Assembly: GCA_019359435.1 (NCBI GenBank)
Contig: JAHHHI010000086.1
Coordinates: 1-64,000 of the forward strand
DNA: 64,000 nucleotides
Reading direction: 5' to 3'
Origin: Kaiparowitsia implicata GSE-PSE-MK54-09C
GTDB taxonomy: Bacteria; Cyanobacteriota; Cyanobacteriia; Elainellales; Elainellaceae
In this document: positions 18,152 through 25,579 of the stretch, in pieces
Layout of the letters: every line of letters begins with the position of its first letter
How positions within the stretch are numbered: position 1 is the stretch's first letter
The notes under the pieces: generated by a model
The model's input: the letters and a program-made list of their open reading frames with translations, nothing else
Database searches by the model: none
What the model was told of the DNA's origin: nothing
Position numbers and translations under genes: made by a program

Positions 18152-18275
18152 AACGCCAGTTCGGGTTAAGGGGGTTTTGGGGCACCGCGCGTCGCGCGGC
18201 GCCCCAAAACCCCTAATGTGCCGTGCGCGACGCGCACGGCACATTAGGGGTTTGAGCTTATCCCGAACTCAGGTT
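18152..18275. mobile_element. Double-hairpin inverted-repeat element, copy A
   Basis: The element is bounded by AACGCCAGTTCGGGTTAAG (18152-18170) and GAGCTTATCCCGAACTCAGGTT (ends 18275; only the inner part is an inverted match). It holds two adjacent long hairpins. The first spans about 18171-18213, with one A-C mismatch. The second, 18210-18250, has a perfect 19-base-pair stem and a 3-base loop. Copy B at 18674-18803 has the same ends and layout, but its stems differ and still pair. No coding capacity is present. Confidence 0.75.
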
Positions 18276-18300
18276 AAGAAAGTTTCTTGAGAATTCGAGG

Positions 18301-18339
18301 GCGTTGTTTCAGCCCTACGCTGTGGGGCTGAAACAACGC
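18301..18339. repeat. 39-base palindromic hairpin, related to 51189-51227
   Basis: GCGTTGTTTCAGCCC pairs with its complement at the 3' end to form a 15-base-pair stem. The same 39-base layout recurs at 51189-51227. There, a T-to-G change at stem position 8 is matched by an A-to-C change at position 32, keeping the pair. Confidence 0.6.
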
Positions 18340-18376
18340 AAAACCCTGCTGCTTGCATCGCGAGCAGCAGGGTTTT
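18340..18376. repeat. Hairpin, 14-base-pair perfect stem
   Basis: AAAACCCTGCTGCT (18340-18353) pairs perfectly with 18363-18376 across a 9-base loop. It directly follows the previous hairpin. With its A-rich 5' side and T-rich 3' side it could act as a terminator in either direction, but no gene ends here. Confidence 0.55.
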
Positions 18377-18432
18377 GGGAATTTGCCGAACTGACGTCAG
18401 ATGGGGAAAGCAAGTTTTGGAAAAATGCCTGT

Positions 18433-18480
18433 AAAAAAGCCCATGTCGTTATTTCATGGATGAACAACAGGGGCTTTTTT
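18433..18480. terminator. Bidirectional terminator-like hairpin
   Basis: AAAAAAGCCC (18433-18442) pairs with GGGCTTTTTT (18471-18480) around a 28-base loop that has a further weak inner pairing. The flanking A and T runs make it look like an intrinsic terminator on either strand. No annotated gene ends beside it, which raises the possibility of an unrecognised short transcript. Confidence 0.5.
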
Positions 18481-18516
18481 ATTAATGCTTTCTTGTTGAC
18501 GGAGTCACATTTCCAT

Positions 18517-18564
18517 AAAAAAGCCCCCGGGCGTCTTTCCTTGTTTCGACTCCGGGGGCTTTTT
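18517..18564. terminator. Bidirectional terminator-like hairpin
   Basis: AAAAAAGCCCCCGG (18517-18530) pairs with CCGGGGGCTTTTT (18552-18564) in a strong 13-base-pair stem with a 21-base loop. The flanking A/T runs fit an intrinsic terminator for either strand. It repeats the AAAAAAGCCC core of the hairpin at 18433-18480. Confidence 0.55.
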
Positions 18565-18673
18565 CTATTCCTCACACCTGTAGAAAGAATACTGTGAGAC
18601 ACATTGCCTTAGAGCCAACCTCATGCCACTTTCACAGCTGTCATAGAGACCCTCCATTGCGATAGTGGTATTC

Positions 18674-18803
18674 AACGTCAGTTCGGGTTAAGAAGGTGTT
18701 GGGGCATCGCGCGACGCGCGATGCCCCAACACCCTTAAAGTGCCGTGCGCGTCGCGCACGGCACTTTAAGGGTGCGAGTGCGAGCTTATCCCGAACTCAG
18801 GTT
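18674..18803. mobile_element. Double-hairpin inverted-repeat element, copy B
   Basis: This 130-base element has ends AACGTCAGTTCGGGTTAAG (18674-18692) and GAGCTTATCCCGAACTCAGGTT (18782-18803), nearly identical to copy A and in the same orientation. Hairpin 1 (18695-18733) has a perfect 19-base-pair stem. Hairpin 2 (18730-18774) has a perfect 21-base-pair stem with loop GTC. Stem bases differ from copy A at several paired positions, with pairing kept. It lies about 100 bases upstream of the alkyltransferase-like gene and could influence its transcription. Confidence 0.75.
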
Positions 18804-18899
18804 ACTCAGGTGATGATAGGTGGGATGAGAATTCAGTCCTTGCCTCACCCCATCATGATCCGTCTAGGACTGTCAGTACCGCTTCAGCCGCAACACCTT

Positions 18900-19244
18900 A
18901 TGAATACTTACAGCAGCATCTACGCTGTCGTGCAGCAGATTCCCGTCGGGCGAGTCGCAACCTATGGGCAAATCGCCACGCTAGCAAATCTGCACGGCAA
19001 AGCGCGCCTCGTCGGGTATGCCCTATATCGCGTGGTCGATGGCAGCAGCATTCCCTGGCATCGGGTGATCAATGCCCAAGGCAAAGTCTCGGAATCACCG
19101 TTTCGCAATGGCAGCGATGATTTGCAGCGATCGCTCTTAGAGGCAGAAGGCGTCGAATTCAACCACGCGGGCCACATCAACCTGCGACAATATCAATGGC
19201 AACCCGATTTGGCTCAGTTTTTCCCGGATGAATCGCGTATTTAG
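18900..19244 (+). CDS. Alkyltransferase-like (ATL) protein, MGMT family without catalytic cysteine
   Basis: This 114-residue protein has the DNA-binding domain of O6-alkylguanine-DNA alkyltransferases. Family features are IPVGRVATYGQIA (14-26), the nucleotide-flipping region ARLVGYALYR, and IPWHRVINAQG. The last of these has Trp53 where true alkyltransferases have the acceptor cysteine of PCHR. That substitution defines alkyltransferase-like proteins, which bind alkylated guanine and flag it for nucleotide excision repair rather than repairing it. ATG at 18900 is chosen because the family fold starts there. The 3' end overlaps the next gene by 17 bases, so the two are probably translated together. 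Confidence 0.88.
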   Translation: MNTYSSIYAVVQQIPVGRVATYGQIATLANLHGKARLVGYALYRVVDGSSIPWHRVINAQGKVSESPFRNGSDDLQRSLLEAEGVEFNHAGHINLRQYQWQPDLAQFFPDESRI

Positions 19245-20076
19245 ACTGTTTCCCGCTTGGCTTAAGCGCTATTTCTTTTGGCAGCGTCGAGGGGTGCGAC
19301 ATCGTGCAGTGAGCCTGCTGCTTTTCATTCTGCTGCTGCATCCCAGCTTGGTGCCCGCAGCCTATGCGGAGTCCTCACACGGCACGATGGGAGACGAAGC
19401 GGGGGCAATGATTGCTGAGACAGCAACGCCAAACACCCATGCCCGCTATCACCCGCGCCGCCCTAGCGCCGATGGCATTGGCAAAGTTTACCTAGGGCGC
19501 GAAATCTCTCAGGTGATGGGGCATCGGGGTGCGGCTTGGTTAGAGCGCCCCAGCCGCAGTTGGGAAGAGCATCCGGCGGATTTGGTTCAGCGCCTAAACC
19601 TAAGCCCTGCCGATGTGGTCGCTGACATTGGGGCTGGCACTGGCTACATGACCTTTCGTCTGAGTTCGCAGGTGCCCGAGGGCCAAGTTTACGCAGTTGA
19701 TATTCAGCCTGAGATGCTAGCCCTGCTGCAAGCGCTAAAGCAGGATCAGCAGGCCGACAATGTGATCCCCATTTTAGGAAGCGAAACCGATCCTCACCTG
19801 CCGCCCCAGATCATCGACTTGGCACTTTTAGTCGATGCTTATCACGAATTTGCTTACCCTTATGAGATGATGACGAACCTCGTCTCTGCCCTAAAATCTG
19901 GAGGGCGGGTGGCATTGGTGGAGTATCGCGGGGAGAACCCGTTCATTCTGATCAAGCGGCATCACAAGATGACTCAGCGGCAGGTGCGACGCGAAATGAA
20001 CGCGGTGGGGCTGCTGTGGCAAGAAACGCTGGAGTTTTTGCCACAGCAGCATGTCATGATATTTCGCAAACCTTAG
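19228..20076 (+). CDS. Exported class I SAM-dependent methyltransferase
   Basis: This 282-residue protein has a long N-terminal signal or anchor (basic stretch to residue 24, then AVSLLLFILLLHPSLVPAAYA). A class I methyltransferase domain follows. SAM-binding motif I is VVADIGAGTGYMTFRL (about 130-145), the acidic residue after strand 2 is in VYAVDIQPEML, and IDLALLVDAYHEF is motif IV-like. The region before the domain (YLGREISQVMGHRGAAWLERPSR) is typical of a group of exported bacterial methyltransferases. The substrate is unknown. It overlaps the alkyltransferase-like gene by 17 bases and meets the convergent holin-like gene with a 4-base overlap. Confidence 0.82.
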   Translation: MNRVFRLFPAWLKRYFFWQRRGVRHRAVSLLLFILLLHPSLVPAAYAESSHGTMGDEAGAMIAETATPNTHARYHPRRPSADGIGKVYLGREISQVMGHRGAAWLERPSRSWEEHPADLVQRLNLSPADVVADIGAGTGYMTFRLSSQVPEGQVYAVDIQPEMLALLQALKQDQQADNVIPILGSETDPHLPPQIIDLALLVDAYHEFAYPYEMMTNLVSALKSGGRVALVEYRGENPFILIKRHHKMTQRQVRREMNAVGLLWQETLEFLPQQHVMIFRKP

Positions 20077-20429
20077 GCAATGTTGAGCGCTTGCAGAATA
20101 GTGACGAGGATGGAGTTGACAATGCTGAGGGCGATCGCTCCAATAATGGCGCTACCAATGCCCCAGCGCAGCCGAAACCCCTGCACCAGCAGTGCCGTTA
20201 GCCCAAACACAATCACACTGGTGATCAATGGAATCAGCCCTAGGCTGATCCAGGCCCCAAAGGTTCGCAACCCCTCAGGGAACAGGTTGAGCACCCCATT
20301 CAGCGCGCCGATAATGCCACCGGAGATGAGTGCCACTACCGGACTGTCGATTTCGACCCCGATGGGCAGCTTAGAAATAATCAGCAGGCTAATTGCCAGC
20401 ACAATAATTGAAATAATGAAACTAACCAC
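20073..20429 (-). CDS. Phage-holin-family (holin_4_2) membrane protein
   Basis: This 118-residue protein is almost entirely hydrophobic, with four predicted membrane helices (about 3-20, 30-48, 58-80 and 88-112). The pattern matches the phage_holin_4_2/DUF360 family, widespread chromosomal membrane proteins of unknown role despite the name. PEGLRTFGAWISLGLIPLITSVIVF is typical. No lysis gene or phage gene lies nearby, so this is not evidence of a prophage. It is convergent with, and overlaps by 4 bases, the exported methyltransferase gene. Confidence 0.82.
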   Translation of the reverse strand: MVSFIISIIVLAISLLIISKLPIGVEIDSPVVALISGGIIGALNGVLNLFPEGLRTFGAWISLGLIPLITSVIVFGLTALLVQGFRLRWGIGSAIIGAIALSIVNSILVTILQALNIA

Positions 20430-20750
20430 AGCATTTGCTCCTTAAAACTGTCCAAATTAAACGGCTCAACCCTAAATAAACCCTGAATGGAGGGTTTCAT
20501 GCAAGATTGCTGAAATACGTGTTGATATTGTGTTGATATGTTATGCCTCTTGCCGGATGTTCCTTGAGCCTCTGGCCTATCAACTGGTAAGCTCCTATTT
20601 GTCCTATTTAAAGAACTTTTTTTAGAGAACCTTTAGAGAACTGTTCTTCGCACCTAAAACCTCGAGCGGCCTGTGGGGAGCGCGATCGCCCATCAGACGG
20701 CTAGCCCCTGCTCAAGCTTGAGCGGATCTCAACCATACGGGGTTCGGGGC
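20430..20750. other. Spacer between the holin-family gene and hemW
   Basis: The region holds a short hairpin (AAACCC...GGGTTT near 20477-20497) upstream of the holin-family gene and a near-tandem repeat TTTAGAGAAC around 20620-20642. No gene is supported. Confidence 0.3.
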
Positions 20751-22028
20751 TTAAGAGAACAGGTGAAAGAGATGGGCCAATACCGTATTGGATAGCAGAA
20801 ATCCGTCAGGAACCGTCAAGTGCAGGCGATCGCCCGAGTCGATCTGCACGAGTCCTTGTCGGACATAGGCGTGTAACCCCTCCACAAGACGATGCACCGT
20901 CTCGTCGCCAAATTGATTGCGTAGCGCCGCCACGCTGAGCCCCTCTCGCAGCCGCAGCCCTAGCATCAGCGTGTCCAGCAGTTGCTCCATGAGTGGAGTG
21001 GGGGCGCAGTCGATCAGGGCTCCAGATGCGAGCCAGGCATAATAGGCCTCGCGAGTGCTTGGGCGGGTAAAGCGCTGGCCTTGCACATAGCTCGCTGCCG
21101 CCATGCCCATGGCATAGTACGGGCGATTTTCCCAATACACGCGGTTGTGGCGGCACGCATAGCCAGGTTTGGCATAGTTTGAAATTTCGTAATGATCGTA
21201 GCCAGCGGTGGTGAGGTGCTGGTGCGCCTGGCGATACATCTCGGTGGTGGCGTCGTCGCTGGGGAGGGGCGCTTCGCCGGAGGTATAGCGTTTGCCAAAC
21301 ACCGTGCCCGGCTCAATGGTGAGGTCGTAGATCGAGAGATGGGTGGGATTCAAGGCGATCGCCCGCTCTAGCGACTCGTGCCACTGGGCCATCGTCAACC
21401 CAGGCAAGCCCGAAATTAAATCAAGGCTAACATTCTCAATCCCCGCTTGGCGCAGCAGCGCCACCGCTTGAGGAATATCGTCGGCGGTGTGGGTGCGTCC
21501 GCAGACCGCCAGCAACTCTGACTGAAACGCCTGCGCTCCCAAGCTGACCCGCGTGATTCCGGCAGCTGCATAGCCCTGAACCTGAGCTAAGTCAAACGTG
21601 CCAGGATCCATCTCCATCGACACCTCTGCAGAGGCGGCAATGCCGAACTGCTGCCGCAGCGCTGCCAAGATCTGTTCCAACTGCCCAACCGACAGCAGCG
21701 ATGGAGTGCCCCCACCGAAAAATACGGTCTCTAGAGGACGGGTCATGGGGAACGCTTCAGAATGAGCAGGCGTTTGGGCGATTTCTTGGCAGAGTTGCTG
21801 CACATAGGCGCAAATGGTGCACGAGCGATCGCCCCAGCGAGCATCCCCCACCACCGAAATCGGAAAATCACAATAGAAACAGCGTCGCCGACAAAAGGGA
21901 ATATGGAGGTAAGCCGCCGTAGGGGCCGCTGCTGCCGGGCCAGACGTTGCCAGATCAGCTTTTTTTTCGTTGCCCAATGGATGAATAGACGGGCGATCGC
22001 TCGACGCCGGAAGCGGCAGTACTGTCAT
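20751..22028 (-). CDS. hemW: Radical SAM heme chaperone HemW (HemN-like)
   Basis: This 425-residue radical SAM protein carries the iron-sulfur motif CRRRCFYCDF (Cys46, Cys50, Cys53) followed by FFGGGTPSLL, RVSLGAQAFQ and VSLDLISGLPG. Such proteins were long labelled oxygen-independent coproporphyrinogen oxidase. HemW lacks the extra N-terminal cysteine context of true HemN and instead binds heme for delivery to target proteins. The YEISNYAKPGYACRHNRVYW block is typical of HemW. A 39-residue N-terminal extension of low complexity precedes the barrel, so a later start is possible. The gene stands alone. Confidence 0.88.
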   Translation of the reverse strand: MTVLPLPASSDRPSIHPLGNEKKADLATSGPAAAAPTAAYLHIPFCRRRCFYCDFPISVVGDARWGDRSCTICAYVQQLCQEIAQTPAHSEAFPMTRPLETVFFGGGTPSLLSVGQLEQILAALRQQFGIAASAEVSMEMDPGTFDLAQVQGYAAAGITRVSLGAQAFQSELLAVCGRTHTADDIPQAVALLRQAGIENVSLDLISGLPGLTMAQWHESLERAIALNPTHLSIYDLTIEPGTVFGKRYTSGEAPLPSDDATTEMYRQAHQHLTTAGYDHYEISNYAKPGYACRHNRVYWENRPYYAMGMAAASYVQGQRFTRPSTREAYYAWLASGALIDCAPTPLMEQLLDTLMLGLRLREGLSVAALRNQFGDETVHRLVEGLHAYVRQGLVQIDSGDRLHLTVPDGFLLSNTVLAHLFHLFS

Positions 22029-22239
22029 TGCAATAATTCCTAAAGCACCGTCGGGAATCTCCGACGATATAATTAAGGCTGTATTTGTGCTTATTGCCCC
22101 CGCTGGGGGCTATGATCTTAGCCCTAAACGGTCATACCCTTGGCCAGTGCCCTCGTTAGCGGCTAAACGGCTGACAGTCCCATTCGAGATTCCGTGACCT
22201 CAACAGAACACACCGCCCCATCCCAGAGCAACCTGGACT

Positions 22240-23352
22240 ATGCTTGACGCCATTATTGTCCTCTCGTTCATCCTAGCAGGGGTGGGAATCGGCTTCTACA
22301 GCGTAGATTTCTTGCCCGACGATGCCCTTCGTCAAGTGTCAAATATTGAAGGGTTGAGCTTTGTCATTGCTGGCTTTGGTGGCATTTTGGGGCTGGCGAT
22401 TGGCTTGGCGGTGCAAACCAGCTATCAGCGGCTAGAACGGCAAGTCCGCGAAATGCCCGTTGATTTATTACTGAGCCGCTCAGTGGGTCTGATCCTCGGA
22501 TTGTTGGTCGCCAACTTGCTGCTGCTGCCCGTGTTCTTGCTGCCCATCCCTAGAGACTTTGGCTTTATTAAGCCGTTGGCGGCGGTAGTCGGCAGCATTT
22601 TGTTTGCCGCGACTGGGGTGAACTTGGGCGGGGCCCATGGGCGATCGCTCCTGCGGCTGATTAACCCCAATAGCGTAGAAACGCTACTCGTGTCGGAGGG
22701 CACCCTTAAGCCCACCAGCAGCAAGGTGCTGGATACCAGCTGCATTATTGATGGCCGAATTGAAGATATTTTGGCGACGGGGTTTGTAGAAGGGCAAATT
22801 CTGGTGCCGCAGTTTGTGCTGCAAGAGCTGCAGCAGGTTGCTGACGCCTCTAACGACATGAAGCGCACTCGCGGACGGCGGGGTTTGGATATTCTGAATC
22901 GGCTAAAAGAACGCTATCCCGACAAAATTGTGATTCACTCTGCTGATTATGACGACATCTCTACGGTGGATGCCAAACTGGTGCGACTAGCGCAGGACAT
23001 TGATGGCATGCTGCTCACCAACGACTACAACCTTAACAAAGTCGCGAGTTTGCAGCAGGTGCCTGTGCTAAATATCAACGACTTGGCGCAGTCCATGCGG
23101 CCCTCCTATCTGCCGGGTGACAACCTAGAGCTAAAAATTCTCAAGCAGGGCAAGGAGCCAGAACAGGGCGTTGGCTATCTGAATGACGGCACCATGGTAG
23201 TGGTAGAAGGGGGCGATCGCCTGATTGGTGAAGAAACCATCGTAGTCGTCACTGGAGCCTTGCAAACCTCCGCAGGCCGCATGATTTTTGCCCGCCCCGA
23301 CGCCGATTCCAGCCAGTCGACTAGCCCTGACTCTACCGTTTCACGCAAATAA
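22240..23352 (+). CDS. PIN/TRAM domain membrane protein (YacL-like)
   Basis: This 370-residue protein has four predicted N-terminal membrane helices (about 5-21, 42-58, 80-101 and 112-130). A PIN ribonuclease-fold domain follows, starting at KVLDTSCIIDGRIEDI with Asp165 and continuing through LQELQQVAD and AQDIDGMLLTNDYNLNKVA. A C-terminal TRAM domain (about 290-350, YLNDGTMVVVEGG) should bind RNA. The plan matches YacL/YacL-like proteins found in Firmicutes and cyanobacteria. RNA cleavage is the family expectation, not proven here. It is a single gene. Confidence 0.92.
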   Translation: MLDAIIVLSFILAGVGIGFYSVDFLPDDALRQVSNIEGLSFVIAGFGGILGLAIGLAVQTSYQRLERQVREMPVDLLLSRSVGLILGLLVANLLLLPVFLLPIPRDFGFIKPLAAVVGSILFAATGVNLGGAHGRSLLRLINPNSVETLLVSEGTLKPTSSKVLDTSCIIDGRIEDILATGFVEGQILVPQFVLQELQQVADASNDMKRTRGRRGLDILNRLKERYPDKIVIHSADYDDISTVDAKLVRLAQDIDGMLLTNDYNLNKVASLQQVPVLNINDLAQSMRPSYLPGDNLELKILKQGKEPEQGVGYLNDGTMVVVEGGDRLIGEETIVVVTGALQTSAGRMIFARPDADSSQSTSPDSTVSRK

Positions 23353-23400
23353 TTGGGCACATCCCCTACGCAGCAGATGTGGGTTCCATCATTCCCTCCA

Positions 23401-24015
23401 TCACTCTACTGTGTACCATCGCCAGCTATAGCGATTCCATTCGTACACGCCCTGAATTTCATATTCCATGCCGCTGTCAAACCGAATGATGCAGTTGGTA
23501 TGGGCTGTGCCGTTTTCACCCCCCACTTCGGCGGTCTTCGACAGGCTCACCACCGTGCAGGGAAACCACTCCTGTTGACACGGCCCCTCTTCCTGCACCC
23601 ACTCCCACAAACTGTTGGATACTTCGATGCGATCGCCCACCTGAAGCTGAGTCGGGCGAGCATACTGACTCACATGGGACGGTCGCACCCGCTCTAGCCA
23701 TTGCAGCCCGTATTGATCGCGGATAAACTGCACTGCGCCAGAGTCGCGGCCAGCAACCCAGTCATTCAGCAGTTGCGCCTTCCAGTTGCGGCTTTGTTGC
23801 TCTTGCTCAGCAATAAATTCGATCAAGGCATGCTGTTGATCTGCCTCTAGCGCATCAAGCGGATTCTCAGCCGCACCATGGGTTGCGCTGTTCGGGAGTG
23901 GATGTAGCAGCACCCGGATTAAGATGGCTTGCTGCTGCCCCGTGAGGGGACAACCTGCCGCGTCGCACTCATCTACGGCAGCCTGAAGCAGCGCTTCATA
24001 GTCAGGGGAGGACAT
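23401..24015 (-). CDS. Conserved-looking cyanobacterial protein of unknown function
   Basis: This 204-residue soluble protein has two parts. The N-terminal part is helical (LLQAAVDECDAAGCPLTGQQQAILIRVLL, then a Gln/Glu-rich helix near 80-110). The C-terminal part, from about 135, looks like a small SH3-like beta barrel (LQVGDRIEVSNSLWEWV through WFPCTVVSL to the aromatic-rich end WNRYSWRWYTVE). I cannot assign a function. It is convergent with the PIN/TRAM gene, 48 bases away. Confidence 0.65.
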   Translation of the reverse strand: MSSPDYEALLQAAVDECDAAGCPLTGQQQAILIRVLLHPLPNSATHGAAENPLDALEADQQHALIEFIAEQEQQSRNWKAQLLNDWVAGRDSGAVQFIRDQYGLQWLERVRPSHVSQYARPTQLQVGDRIEVSNSLWEWVQEEGPCQQEWFPCTVVSLSKTAEVGGENGTAHTNCIIRFDSGMEYEIQGVYEWNRYSWRWYTVE

Positions 24016-24174
24016 TGCGACTGAATCCGCGAAACGTGACCTGATTAGTCTTGCATTATCGTCTTATCCGTCAACTCAGCTCAATCTTTCGCAAAATCTC
24101 GTCACATAGGCTCTAAGTCAACCGATAATTTTGTACCGGAGTAAAACGGTGAGGAGGAGCAGTTAGATTGCCAA

Positions 24175-24260
24175 GACTAACGCAGTTAGGCGATTTTGGG
24201 GAACCTACCCTTCCCAAAATCGCCTAACATTCCCAGGACGCTGCATCGAGTGCGTCAGTC
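24175..24260. mobile_element. 86-base inverted-repeat element, copy 2 (family shared with 16880-16966)
   Basis: The terminal repeats GACTAACGCA (24175-24184) and TGCGTCAGTC (24251-24260) and the internal CCAGGACGCTGCATCGAG match copy 1. The hairpin stem TTAGGCGATTTTGGG (24186-24200) pairs perfectly with 24213-24227, yet its sequence is unrelated to the stem of copy 1. It is non-coding and lies about 100 bases upstream of the acyl-CoA-dehydrogenase-like gene. Confidence 0.7.
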
Positions 24261-24358
24261 TTAGTGGCTTTAAATCATCGTTGGAGCACCAGCATGGCGG
24301 ACAAATCCCTGCCGGAAGAGAGAAGACCGTCTGAGTCTCTTTCGACCATGCTGGAAAG

Positions 24359-25579
24359 ATGCTGGAAAGACAAGGAGAATTCGCTATCGTCGCTCAACGC
24401 TTATCGACCTCTGCGCATACTGCGCCTGTGGCTGCAGAGCTTATAACCCTTGCCAGCGCCATGGCGGACGAATTCGCCACCCAGGCCGCGATCCTTGATC
24501 GGCCCGGTGCGTTCCCAGAAGCAGAATTTCAACGCCTGGCAGCGGAAGGGTTCTTGGTGGCCCCGCTGCGCACTGCGTTGGGGGGATGTGGTTTGGGAAT
24601 CGACGCGAGTTTGACCCATGATCTGCTCGTGCTGCTTAAGCACATTGGGCGGGGCAATCTGGCCGTGGGCCGGGTGTATGAAGGGCATGTGAACGCGCTT
24701 CAACTCATTCAAACCTTTGGCACCGCTGAGCAAGTTGAACGGTATAGCGCAGAGGTGCGCGATCGCCATAGGCTCTTTGGCGTGTGGAATGCAGAAGATG
24801 CCGAGGGGCTCAAAATTCTGCCCCTTGGGGAAGGCCGCTATCGACTAGACGGGGCAAAAACCTTCTGTTCTGGAGCGGGCTATGTAGATCGTCCCTTTGT
24901 GAGCGGCACGCTGCCCGATGGCACCTGGCAGATGTGCATTGTGCCCATGGATCAGGTCACGACTCGCATTGATCCAACCTGGTGGCACCCTGCAGGGATG
25001 AAAGCTACGGCCAGTTATCGGATTGACTTTAGCGGCGTTGAGCTGGAGGGTAGCGATCTGATGGGTCAGCCCGGAGACTATATGCGGCAGCCGTGGTTAA
25101 CGGCGGGGGTAGTTCGGTTTGCCGCAGTGCAACTGGGCGGTGCAGAGGCGTTGTTTGATCTGACGCGACAGTTTCTTCAAGCTGAGAACCGAACCAGCAA
25201 TCCGTTTCAACAGGAGCGGCTGGGGCAAATGGCGATCGCCCTTGAAACAGGTCAACTCTGGCTACGGGGTGCCGCCGATGCCATTGCGGCCTATGCGCCC
25301 CAGTTTGGCGGTGAGGTCGGTGTTGTAAATTCCCAAGCCAATCGGCTGCTGGCTTACACCAACATGATGCGCACGACGGTGGAGCAGGTGTGTATGGATA
25401 TGATGCAGATGTGCCAGCGCTCTGTGGGCACGCGTGGGCTGCTGCCCCCCAACCCCATTGAGCGCGTGGTTCGCGATTTAACGCTGTATTTGCGCCAGCC
25501 GGCCTATGATGCCGCCATTTCTGGCGTGGGCGCTCATGTGCTGACAGAGGCAGCGGCTGCTGACCGGCTGTGGCAGTGA
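24359..25579 (+). CDS. Acyl-CoA dehydrogenase family protein
   Basis: This 406-residue flavoprotein resembles acyl-CoA dehydrogenases. An N-terminal helical domain (FPEAEFQRLAAEGFLVAPLRTALGG) is followed by a middle beta domain (LFGVWNAEDAEGLKI and GAKTFCSGAGYVDRPFV). A C-terminal helical bundle contains FQQERLGQMAIALETGQLWLRGAADA. The substrate may not be a fatty acyl-CoA, since many such proteins act on sugars or carrier-bound acyl groups. ATG at 24359 lies within a tandem 11-base repeat (ATGCTGGAAAG twice), so the start is uncertain; ATG 24461 is an alternative. Its stop overlaps the next gene's ATG, suggesting translational coupling. Confidence 0.82.
   Translation: MLERQGEFAIVAQRLSTSAHTAPVAAELITLASAMADEFATQAAILDRPGAFPEAEFQRLAAEGFLVAPLRTALGGCGLGIDASLTHDLLVLLKHIGRGNLAVGRVYEGHVNALQLIQTFGTAEQVERYSAEVRDRHRLFGVWNAEDAEGLKILPLGEGRYRLDGAKTFCSGAGYVDRPFVSGTLPDGTWQMCIVPMDQVTTRIDPTWWHPAGMKATASYRIDFSGVELEGSDLMGQPGDYMRQPWLTAGVVRFAAVQLGGAEALFDLTRQFLQAENRTSNPFQQERLGQMAIALETGQLWLRGAADAIAAYAPQFGGEVGVVNSQANRLLAYTNMMRTTVEQVCMDMMQMCQRSVGTRGLLPPNPIERVVRDLTLYLRQPAYDAAISGVGAHVLTEAAAADRLWQ

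Noticed and set aside
20073-20429. Prophage based on a holin-family gene
   Set aside because: The family is a common chromosomal membrane protein and no other phage gene lies nearby.
20751-22028. Oxygen-independent coproporphyrinogen III oxidase (HemN)
   Set aside because: Motif spacing and the later conserved block fit the heme chaperone HemW rather than true HemN.
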